A stretch of 64,000 nt of DNA, taken from assembly GCA_012934845.2 (NCBI GenBank), contig WNNJ02001493.1:40777-104776 (forward strand). The letters run 5' to 3'. A program made the position numbers and the translations under genes. How positions within the stretch are numbered: the first letter of the stretch is position 1; the number at the start of each line of letters is the position of its first letter. Shown one piece after another: positions 54,489 through 64,000 of the stretch. The notes under the pieces are model-generated. The model was given only the letters and a program-made list of their open reading frames with translations, was not told where the DNA came from and did no database searches. The DNA comes from Pomphorhynchus laevis (Eukaryota; Acanthocephala; Palaeacanthocephala; Echinorhynchida; Pomphorhynchidae).

Positions 54489-55475
54489 TTAGACTTCTAA
54501 AACTACCTTATAAAAATATGATATAAATCAAATCAGCTAACTAAGTCTACGTATTTAATACAATTATAAAATAAACAAAACATAATAATGCTAAATCAAA
54601 ATTTACTAATTAAATAATAAAATAAATAATTGTTATATGATTTTTTATAATTTAAATCAAGTTAAAAAAATTGAAATTTAAAATAACAGTCATTTTTATG
54701 AATTGACTAATAAATAACAGGCGTTGTATCATAATAAGAATTCGAGGTCATCAGGAGGAACTGCTATGCTATCAGGTTTCGGCCCCTAACTCCTCTACCC
54801 AACATAGCAGCGGGGCCAAATACATGCTAATGATGTATTTCCTCTGAAATAACTATCTAGTATCTTATTCTAATGCAAAGTATATTATTTATTATCCATC
54901 CATAAAAATTTGCCACTTAAGAGTTTAAATTTATTCTTTATATTATTGTGTTGATTTATATATTTTACTATTTTCTGCTTGATATTATTTTTATAGTAAC
55001 CTAGTTTAAAATATGTATCTATTAAATTATTTAAATGATTTTGAAGAAAGTCAATATCATTACATATTGTTGCAATTCTTAAAATTTCATTATTTAATGT
55101 ATTATATTTTATATTATATGGTATGCATGAATGCTCATTTAAAAAATATTTCTTGTAAATTTAAATATGTCATCTTTACGATATAAATTAAAAGTAATTT
55201 TAATTGATGTTAATTAAGTGCTCATATCAAGATATATACTTTCGTTATCATTAATATTGGTTTTCTTAAAAATAAGGCTATCTGGATAAATTTGTTCACT
55301 TATTGTATAAAAATTGTTAGAATTAAATCCACATATATCATCAATATATCAAAACATATATTTCATATCTTTATATAATTTAAATTTATTTTTAACAGTT
55401 ATAAACAAATTCATATTCTATATTATTCTATTTTTATATTCTATATAAAATTCTTATTCCATTTACAATAGACAC
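54489..55475 (-). mobile_element. PLE family A 3' part (C-terminus plus tail)
   Basis: From right to left on the minus strand: FRYIDDIC-like remnant (about 55,340), FKKTNINDNESIYLD (about 55,265), NIKYNTLNNEILRIATICND (about 55,080), the WMDNK end (about 54,900), an intact pseudoknot block (54,745-54,825) and the tail. 54,490-54,758 is essentially identical to 57,351-57,620. Confidence 0.7.
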
Positions 55476-55499
55476 AAACTGAGTCTATTGACTAACCAA

Positions 55500-55735
55500 T
55501 AACAGACGTTGTATCAGTATAAGTTTCTTCATGTTGGTAATTGTACTTTTCTAATGCCTTCTGAAATATAGTTAGTTTTGTTCCATATAATTAATTGAGC
55601 ACTCTTATCAGCTTTATTTGGTCCAACAAAGCAGCGAGGCAAATACGCTCTAATGACGTATTTCCACTAATAAAATTTGATTATCTTGTATATCTTATTA
55701 TAATACAAAGCATATTGTTTATTATCCATAAAAAT
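55500..55735 (-). mobile_element. EN+ PLE N-terminal fragment next to a family A tail piece
   Basis: 55,505-55,616 reads KADKSAQLIIWNKTNYISEG on the minus strand, the KADKGxAxVIWD...YxxExxRQL block of EN+ PLEs. 55,617-55,735 is a family A tail piece (GTATTTGCCTCGCTGCTTTG). The first part is repeated at 56,031-56,143. Confidence 0.55.
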
Positions 55736-55739
55736 GTTT

Positions 55740-56030
55740 CACTTAATATTTTTAATAATCAAATCAGCAAACTGAGTCTACGTATTTAATATAAATTAAA
55801 TTATAAAATAAAAAAATAAAAATAAATAAAAAAAATAAAAATAAATAAATAAATAAATATAAATAAATAAAAATAAATAAAAATAACAATGCTAAATCAA
55901 TAAATCAAAATTTAGTAATTAGATAATAAATAATTATAAATAATTGTTATAAGATTTTATATAATTATATCAATTTAAAATAAAAATTTAAAATAAAAGT
56001 CAATTTTTATGAATTGACTAATCAATAACA
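55740..56030 (-). repeat. PLE family A A/T tail with (AAAT)n tract
   Basis: It has the tail end ACTCAGTTTGCTGATTTGAT (minus strand) with an expanded run of AAAT/AAATAA units at about 55,800-55,890. Confidence 0.6.
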
Positions 56031-56345
56031 GACGTTGTATCGGTATAAGTTTCTTCATGTTGGTAATTGTACTTTTCTAATGCCTTCTGAAATATAGTTA
56101 GTTTTGTTCCATATGATTAATTGAGCACTCTTATCAGCTTTAATAATAAAATTTTTGTTTTTAAGAATATCATCTAGTAATTTGGTATGTAATTACTATG
56201 TAATTACTAAGTTGGTATGTAATTAATATTATCTAGTAATTATCAATATGTTAGCTTCACCCAATGTACGTATTACGTTAACTTTACTCAATTTCATTAA
56301 ACTTTGAAATATTAGCGAACTAAAATATAATTGAAAATATTCATC
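56031..56345 (-). mobile_element. EN+ PLE N-terminal fragment
   Basis: The minus strand reads LDDILKNKNFIIKADKSAQL and IIWNKTNYISEGIRKVQL, longer than the copy at 55,505. Upstream, TLIHWV-like sequence is too decayed to assign. Confidence 0.55.
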
Positions 56346-57348
56346 AAATAAAACAGACGCAAGCGTTTAGATGTTTACTCTCCATATGGTCCTGACCTCG
56401 TTGATTTTTGATGTTTCATTGATGGAAACATTCGAGAAAGAAATATTTTTAGTATTTAAGTTATCGATAAAATATTTAAAAATAATTATGAAGAAAAATT
56501 TTTTATCTTGATTTAAAAGGGATACTAACGACGTTTACCAGTTTCCTAAAATTTAAGTCCAGTTTCCATGAAATTAACTTCTTTACTAATCGATTTTCAT
56601 TCAGCATTTTATTTTGATGTCACTCGAATAAGTATTTGCAGCTGATTATAATAATAGTTTATCAAACCTGATTATCAACCAAGCCTATTATGGAACTTAG
56701 TGAACCTTCAAATAACATCAAAGTCATCGAAGTTATAATTTTGGAACTTAGTGAGCATTGACATCTGCTTAGATTGTTGAATATTGATACTATCGTTTGC
56801 ACACCGTCCCTAAGATTTCGCTAAGGAACGGCTTTCTCGAAATATTCGACCCTAGCATAGGTAGTAGTTGTTTTTGCATTTCCAATATCCGATTTCAGTG
56901 GACAAGTGAGAAAAATGCGTTTCCTAATTTCTGATGGATTCGACTTTGGAGGCTGTGCCCCAGCTTTAAGACATGAAAAGGTTTGCAATTTGTTTCAATA
57001 AACAGTCTTTATATTACAGATAGTGGCAATGTAATTTAAAGCTCAAATATAAATAAATTACCAGGTTAAACAATGGAAATATAAAATCATACGACATAAG
57101 AACAAAGAAACAATTTTAGTCATGGACTATATTTTAATCCAAAAGGTTATGACATAATTTACTGAACATGATCTTATTTGAAGTATTTTCAGACCTTCAA
57201 TATCGACTTAATTACATACTTTAAAATTTATTTTACTATTTATTAATCATTTATCTATAATTTATTTTAGGTTTATTAGAAATATATATACATTTTTGCC
57301 TTCTTAAACTACTAGAATATAATATAAAACTACCTTATAAAAGGTAGT
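56346..57348. other. Moderately AT-rich spacer with one exon-like piece
   Basis: At 56,917-56,982 the plus strand reads MRFLISDGFDFGGCAPALRH then EK up to a donor-like AAG|GTTTGC, with TTTCAG 18 bases before the ATG. No family is recognised and no second exon could be matched, so it is not called a gene. Confidence 0.3.
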
Positions 57349-58320
57349 TTTTAGACTTCTAAAACTACCTTATAAAAATATGATATAAATCAAATCAGCT
57401 AACTAAGTCTACGTATTTAATACAATTATAAAATAAACAAAACATAATAATGCTAAATCAAAATTTACTAATTAAATAATAAAATAAATAATTGTTATAT
57501 GATTTTTTATAATTTAAATCAAGTTAAAAAAATTGAAATTTAAAATAACAGTCATTTTTATGAATTGACTAATAAATAACAGGCGTTGTATCATAATAAG
57601 AATTCGAGGTCATCAGGAGGGACTGCTTTGCTAACATGTTTCGGTTCCTAACTCCTCTACCCAATACATTAGCGGGCCAAATACGTGTTAAGGACGTATT
57701 TCCTCTGATGAAATTTGATTATATAGTATCTTATTCTAATACAAAGTATATTATTTATTATCCATCCATAAAAATTTGCCACTTAAGAGTTTAAATTTAT
57801 TTTTAATATGATTGTGTTGATTTATATATTTTACTATTTTCTATTTGATGATTATTTTATAGTAACCTAGTTTAAAATATGTATCTATTAAATTATTTAA
57901 ATGATTTTGAAGAAAGCCAATATCATTACATATTGTTGCAATTCTTAAAATTTCATTATTTAATGTATTATATTTTATATTATATGGTATGCATGAATGC
58001 TCATGCAAAAATATATTTCTTGTAAGTTTAAATATGTCATCTTTACGATATAAATTAAAAGTAATTTTAAGTGATGTTAATTAAATGCTCATATCAAGAT
58101 ATATTCTTTCTTTATCATTAATATTGGTTTTCTTAAAAATAAGGCTAATTGGATAAATTTGTTAGCTTATAGAATAAAAATTGTTAGAATTAAATCCACA
58201 TATATCATCAATATATCAAAACATATATTTCATATCTTTATATATTTTAAATTTATTTTTAACAGTTATAAACAAATTCATATTCTATATTATTCTAATA
58301 TTATTAGAATAATATAGAAT
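57349..58320 (-). mobile_element. PLE family A 3' part (C-terminus plus tail)
   Basis: The minus strand shows FKKTNINDKERIYLD (about 58,140), RKDDIFKLTRNIFLHEHSCI (about 58,040), NIKYNTLNNEILRIATICND and the tail. Its pseudoknot block (57,608-57,690) is decayed although the tail end next to it equals that at 54,490-54,758. Confidence 0.7.
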
Positions 58321-58339
58321 AATAATATTATTCTATTAT

Positions 58340-58570
58340 TATTTAACCTAATTGAAAAGATGCATCTATTAAATTATTTAAATAAATTTGAAGATAGCCA
58401 ATATCGTTACAAATTGTTGCAATTCTTACAATTTCATTATTTAATGTATCATATTTTATATTATATGGTATGGTAATTATATTATATTTATTAAATTATT
58501 TATGAGCAAATTTGTGTTGATTTATATATTTTACTATTTCCTGCTTGATGTTATTTTTATATGAATATTG
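58340..58570 (-). mobile_element. Short PLE family A coding fragment
   Basis: Minus-strand frames read KIVRIATICNDIGYLQI-like sequence and KQEIVKYINQH, the C-terminal block only. Confidence 0.5.
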
Positions 58571-58732
58571 GAATATTTACATAATTAAATTATTCAATAA
58601 TCCATTATTTGACTCTCCACTCAATGACTAGTTCCATCAATAACTTTAAGGAAACAACTACAAATCAACATCTAAACAATCAATATACAGTTCAAATAAA
58701 TAAAAATAAAGATAAATAAAATTTTAAGGAAA

Positions 58733-58995
58733 AACAGCGTCGCTATTCTTTTGATTCCGCCTTATCCGTGGACTTGTCTGCCTTTGACGTCTCCCCGTCC
58801 ACGTTGCTGGATTCGGCAAGCTGTTGCAAGGTGTCTACATATTTGTCGGCATTTCGTACAGTCACGGTCCTCCGAGGCGGTAAGAAAAACAGCGTCGTTG
58901 TCCTCCTCTGTTGCTGCCACATCCGTCGACTTCTCTGCCTCTGACGTCTTTCCGTTCCCCTTGCTGGATTCGGCAGGCTGTTGAGTGGCGTTCGC
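58733..58995 (-). other. GC-rich island with a duplicated Ser/Glu/Lys-rich peptide segment
   Basis: GC content jumps against A/T-rich surroundings. Two direct copies (about 58,733-58,840 and 58,888-58,990) each encode, on the minus strand, QQxAESSxxxGxTSxAxKST, but in two different frames: QQPAESSKGNGKTSEAEKST in the first and QQLAESSNVDGETSKADKST, ending DKAESKE and a stop, in the second. A CCTTAG acceptor-like site precedes it. It could be the terminal exon of an unknown acidic/low-complexity protein now out of frame, or a young duplicated repeat. Confidence 0.3.
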
Positions 58996-59104
58996 AAGGA
59001 ATTTACAAATCTAAGGAATTTACAAACTTTTAAACTTACAACTTCACATTAACCACTTATAGGATGCGAAAATATTCAATTTAAATGAAAAGATAAAATA
59101 ATCT

Positions 59105-59325
59105 TTAATATTAATAATCTTTAATAATATTGTGTTGATTTATATATTTTACTATTTTCTGTTCGATTTTAAAATATGTATCTATTAAATTATTTAAATG
59201 ATTTTGAAGAAAGCCAATATCGTTACAAATTGTTGCAATTCTTAAAATTTCATTATTTAATGTATTATATTTTATATTATATGGTATGCATGAATGCTCT
59301 TGCCAAAATAAGAACAGATTTTTTT
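59105..59325 (-). mobile_element. Short PLE family A coding fragment
   Basis: The minus strand again reads HSCIPYNIKYNTLNNEILRI, ATICNDIGFLQNHLNNLIDT, then KIVKYINQHN. It lies 540 bases from the similar fragment at 58,340, with the GC-rich island between them. Confidence 0.6.
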
Positions 59326-59329
59326 CTAA

Positions 59330-60900
59330 TTACCAATTATTTATATAATTTATTTATATAATAAATAATAATGAAATAATATATATAATGGTGAAATTTT
59401 TATACATTTGTCAGTTTTATAGGTTATATTTTTAGTTAAAATATAAAATTAATAACGATAAAAACAATGAAACCGTATCATTTAGAAAATATAATAATCT
59501 GTTCTTGAAAATATCATGTTCTTTAGAACATTTAGAAAATATTCAGTGCCCTTGAATTTCGATAAGGAAAAGACAATCTTAGACGTTAGCAAAATGAGGA
59601 ATATTTTACAATGTGGATATCTGTTCTTTGAAAAGTTTGCAAACAGCTTTATCTCTTAAAGCGATTATGTTTATGCTAGAATAACATCTTGATTCTTGTT
59701 TTCATCCTAATTTGCTTGAAACATGAACCCTTTTAAAAAAATAGCTTTATTCTCTACAATAAATTTGATAGTTATGATATAAACCAGTTTAAGGCAATCC
59801 CTGTATCAATGACTTTAAACCCAAATATATATAAAGATGAATTAATATTTCAAAACATAAATTATCTTATATTTTCTCCGGTATTTAAAGTTGATCAATA
59901 ACAGTGAGTAATTCCATTATTGGAAATAATTAATTAAACTTTTTAATACCAATATAACAGTGTATGTATAATTTACAAATTTATTTTGTTTTAATTTCTT
60001 ATTAATTCTGTATCAAATCAAATTGTATTGGTATTTATTATATACTCGAGAAAATCACTTTGTAATATTAAACTGGCTTTCTACTATTACATCCATTCAC
60101 TATTAGGCATGAAAAAGATGTCGGAAAATAAAATCAACAATATTTGTCATATACAAATATTTGTAATTTTGTTTTGAACAAAAAATATAAATATTTTTAT
60201 AAATATCTCGAATATAAATATCTCGTATATTTCGTATATATCGTAAATCTCTTATATACGAGATGGGCCAACCCCTACTAGATAAAAGTCTTGGATATTG
60301 TGACGACCCATATCCACTTGATATTTTATAATTTGCAAGTGTAATTTTATTTTATTGCCCTGTACGTGTTGGGTTTCTGTAAATTATTTAATTTAAATAA
60401 CCACAGTACTATTGCTTATTAATTAAATAAGCAATAGTACTATTGCTTATGTATTTGGTTCAAAGATCGCTTTTTAATTTGATAATGACGCTCTTAAAAT
60501 AACAATCTTAGAGGATGTATAATATTATAAAATAGTTTTATTCGTTTAAGATTTTAAAATTTATTCATTGGGTATTTATTATTTGTATCTGCGGTTGTAA
60601 GTCTTATCTCATCTTAATGTTTATAGTCTGTACAACAATCATTGTTAGTCAATCCAAAAATTGATAAAAATTTGAATTAACTAAATTTTGAAACGGCAAG
60701 AATAAGACACATGTTTAAATATTATAGTACATTTTAGTATAATAATTTGAATATACTTGTCGAAATAATAAACTACTCTATAGTAAGAATAATTATTGCT
60801 CAATATAATTATTTAATAATAATTAATTATTTAATTTATTATTACATTATTATCATAATATGTAATTATTATATAATTATATATTATAAAATATATAATG
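59330..60900. other. AT-rich spacer, no gene seen
   Basis: No coding or RNA signature. Short repeats of AATATCTCG/ATATACGAGAT type lie near 60,203-60,265, and an inverted repeat AATAAGCAATAGTAC lies near 60,405-60,450. Confidence 0.5.
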
Positions 60901-60904
60901 GTTA

Positions 60905-63900
60905 ATGGTCAACTCACCACTGACCAGGTGTGTTTTTATCGTCGAGTGCCCTGTGACCAGGCAGTTGTACAGAGACAGCGAAAGACGCATCTTTATCCGA
61001 AGCGGACTAGCCTTCATGCAGGAACGTAAATGTCATCTCGCTAGCGGGAAAGGAACCAGAATTAGTTGAAGAGATGGTTCGCTTCGGTCTAGAAATAGTC
61101 GGAGTGACTTCTCTTCACTATTCTGGAACTAAAATTTTCGATCAAGGTTGGACCTTGAATTATTCGGGAGTTACTAACGGAAAGCGACGACAGGCGAGTG
61201 TAGGGATACTTACAACTCCCCAGTTGTAGTTCGTGGTGGAGAGGTTTAACCCAGTGAACGAAAAGCTGGCGTCTCTGAGACTTTTGGTCAAAGAGGGAAA
61301 GGGGATAACTGTTGAATGTGCGTATGCTCCCAACATTAGCACGGAAGACGCAGCCTTCGTGGAAGATCTTCAGGCTCTGCTTGATAGTACTCCTTCTGGA
61401 GATTCCCTTATATATTGAGTGACTTCATTGCTCATGTTGGTAGAGACAGTATCACTTGGAAAGAAGTGTTGGAGAAATAGCGGACTCTTTGATCTGAATG
61501 CGAGTGATGTTGTATTATTGCACTTTTGTTCACGTAACAATTTGCCCATAACCAAGCCATGTTTAAACATAAGGAGATCCATAGATGCACATAACATCAG
61601 TATTCTCTTAGTTAAAGATCAATGATCAATTTTGTAATCGTTTCATCTAATCTGCGACGTTATGTTCTGAACTCTCGTGTGAAGAGAGGGACTGAGCTGT
61701 CAACGGATCAATACCTTGAAGTTAGTAAACTTCGATAGCAGGATTGGATGCTAGACAAGCCCAGTAAACCCAAACGTTGTGTGAGGGCGTGCTGGGAGTG
61801 TCTAACAGATGTTTCTGTCAAAGAACGATTTTCTGGCTACATCAGGGAGGACTTCTCTCGGTTGCCAGAAGAGGTGAAGAACATTGATAAGTAATGAAAG
61901 ATGTTCTGACCTTTGCTTGCTAGGGCAACTGTAAAAAGTTGTGGCCCGAAGGCCTTAGATGCTTGTCGCTGAAGAAATACTCAAACTGCTTTGTGGACAC
62001 CAACAGTTAGAGATTTGGTCTAACAGAAGAAGCTGGTTTTTAAGGCAACTATGTCAGATAAATCAGTGGAAGATGTAGACAAGTACAGAAGAGCAAAGAG
62101 AACTTCAGCTCGAACAGTTACCGAACAGAAGATGACGGCTTTGCAGAAGTTTGAAGTGAACGTAGAACTTGATTATAGGCCAGCTTCAAAGATGTTCTGG
62201 AGGACGATCAGGAATTTTAATGTTGGAAAACAGAACACTTCTCAAACTGTCTATGACAAGAGGGGATCTATGCTGACTGACACTGAAGAAATTCTTAATT
62301 GTTAGAAAGATCATTATAGGAGTCTCCTTAATCCGGTGTATATATGTCTGCTCTTGTAGAAGTAAAGCATTCAGAACCAAAGGAAGAGCTCATCTCTTTG
62401 AAAGAGGTCATTGCTGTTGTTAAAAACTTCGTAATGGTAAGTCTTTTGGGGTAGACGAGATTCGATCTGAAGCTTAAAAGGTACTCGACGTTGTTGGCAT
62501 GAAGTTGCTACACGAATCTTCAACGGTGCATGGAAATCGGGTAAGGTTCTTAGTGAGTGGCAAACTGGGGTGGTGGTACCGATCTTTAAAGGTGACCGAA
62601 GAGTGTGTTCCAACTATCAGGGTATCATGGTTCTTAGCCTAACTGGTAAGCTATTTGCTAGGATTTTTGAATTAAGAATACGGCCTATAGTTGATGGACA
62701 TTTAAAAGAGGAGCCATGCAGCTTTCGTCCTGGCCGTGGATTACGGATCAGCTCTTTACTCTCTTAACTATTTTCGAACAATCTTGTGAGTTCGCTCAAC
62801 CGGTCTACATGCGCTTTGTAGATTTAAAGAAGGCGCTCGACCAAGTTCCCTGAGAGGTTGTGGGAGGTATTAAGGGAGTATGAAGTACCACATTATCTTC
62901 TGGTAGCTGTGACTTATCTGTATGGAGAATGTATGAGTTGTGTTCGTGTCATAGGTAGGAAGTCTGAATCATTTCCAGTAGGCGTTGGGCTTCGATAGGG
63001 TTGTCCTTTGTCTCCACTTTTGTTCCTTGTTTAAATGGACAAAATTTTGAAACGGGCTGCTCTGACGGATGTCGGTCTTCAGTTCGGTTTCATCAAGATA
63101 CCATCTCTGCTTTTTGCAGATGACGTTGTCTTGTTGGCTTCTTGTCCTTAGAACTTACCATGCCTGTATCGATTCACGATGGAATGCCAAGCGGCATGGA
63201 ATTTGGTTAGTACCTCCGAGACTGTCTCTATGTCTTCATCTCGGATTCAGGTGTCAATGTCAATCCCGATTGGGTCTAAGGTTCTTCATGATGTAGATGA
63301 TTTTAAGTATATTGGAGTATTGTTCTCGATGGACGGCAGGAACATCAGGGAGATTGAGAAGCGGATTGGTGCTGCTAACGCAGCAATGCGTTCGATGTAC
63401 AGGTCTGTCGTGTTGAAGCGGAAGTTGAGTCTTCAGGCAAAGCTTTCGGTTTACCACGCAATCCTCGTTCCTATCTTAACGTATGGACATGAGCTTTGGG
63501 TTATGACCGAAAGGATAACATCTGTGATACAGGCGACCTAAATGAGGTTCCTTAGTAGTATGGGCGATCTTAGCCTTAGAGACAATGTTAGGAATTCGAT
63601 TATCCAGGATGGACTCGGAGTAAAGTCGCTGTTTCTCCACATCAAAGAAAGTCAATTGAAGTGGCTATGACTCGTTTTGAGGATGACTAGGAATCGCCTT
63701 CCTTAAAGGGTTTTCAGGCCGGACTCTCTGGAAAGAGACCTCGAGGTAGACCACGATACCAGTAATGATATCACATCTCGAAACTGGCCGAAGTCCGCCT
63801 TGGGCTATCTGAAAGAGAACTCAGATCTGTCGCCTAGGATCGCGATGTCTAGAGTAGTCTGGTTCGTGCACTGCCTCCACGACCCGACATCCGGACCAGT

Positions 63901-63920
63901 GGATGACAGGAAAAATCTTG
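60905..63920 (+). mobile_element. Nearly full-length LINE with endonuclease and reverse transcriptase, broken
   Basis: The plus strand gives, in order, an apurinic-type endonuclease domain (NVTSLAGKEPELVEEMVRFG at about 61,030; VNEKLASLRLLVKEGKGITV with CAYAPN at 61,255-61,335; FIAHVGRDSITWKEV at about 61,425; SRVKRGTELSTDQYLEV at about 61,675) and a reverse transcriptase (VVPIFKGDRRVCSNYQGIMV, FRPGRG at 62,570-62,745; MRFVDLKKALDQVP at 62,811; GCPLSPLLFLV at 63,000; FADDVVLLAS at about 63,114; YIGVLFSMDGRNIREIEKRI at 63,310; LTYGHELWVMTERITSVIQA at 63,477; SLRDNVRNSIIQDGLGV at 63,573). Stops and frame changes occur every 100-300 bases. It ends after a Thr/Arg-rich C-terminus and an A/T tail. 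GC content is high compared with the rest of the window. Confidence 0.85.
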
Positions 63921-64000
63921 TATATCTTTTTTGTTTTTTTTTCTTGTCAAGAAATTGTTGTTATATAATTATAAAATAATATATTATATTATATATTATA

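Noticed and set aside
56917-56982. Short exon reading MRFLISDGFDFGGCAPALRH
   Set aside because: Splice-like borders exist, but no second exon or known family could be linked to it.

Overview
The window is AT-rich nuclear DNA of an animal. The evidence is one spliced muscle-type gene with canonical GT-AG introns, a eukaryotic tRNA-Asn(GUU) without encoded CCA, and many decayed LINEs and Penelope-like elements (PLEs). The phylum cannot be fixed from sequence alone; an invertebrate seems likely. No bacterial operons, CRISPR arrays or phage genes are visible.

The only well-supported host protein gene is on the minus strand, from the start codon at 35,916 to the stop at 14,379. Fourteen exons join in frame into a 1,028-residue coiled coil that aligns colinearly with the rod of muscle myosin II heavy chain. 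There is no motor domain, converter or IQ motif. An in-frame stop sits directly before the start codon and the first ~37 residues are acidic and non-helical, so this looks like a headless myosin rod (compare molluscan myorod/catchin and insect myosin rod protein). Four introns are only 43-55 bases long. The other nine are 0.8-3.7 kb and hold LINE, PLE, SINE and fold-back debris, a 41-base minisatellite and one arm of a 1.1-1.3 kb inverted duplication.

Layout: 1-6,360, overlapping decayed LINEs on both strands. 6,545-9,740, PLE tails, the tRNA gene, an exon-like piece for a membrane protein and a fold-back repeat with hammerhead ribozyme motifs. 10,700-13,140, a broken PLE with a C-terminal GIY-YIG endonuclease, itself hit by a 204-base fold-back element that left a 12-base target duplication. 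14,379-35,916, the myosin rod gene. 36,300-42,250, the second arm of the inverted duplication, a 142-base tandem repeat, a fold-back and a LINE end. 43,795-59,400, a nested graveyard of at least two PLE families; the best copy is at 49,487-51,790. 60,905-63,920, a nearly full-length but broken LINE with endonuclease and reverse transcriptase.

The most interesting signal is a family of small repeats carrying hammerhead-type cores (CTGATGA ... GAAAC) after a conserved stem-I hairpin, several arranged as divergent inverted pairs. A second, separate signal is a pseudoknot-capable block of about 75 bases kept in nearly every tail of the endonuclease-less PLE family.
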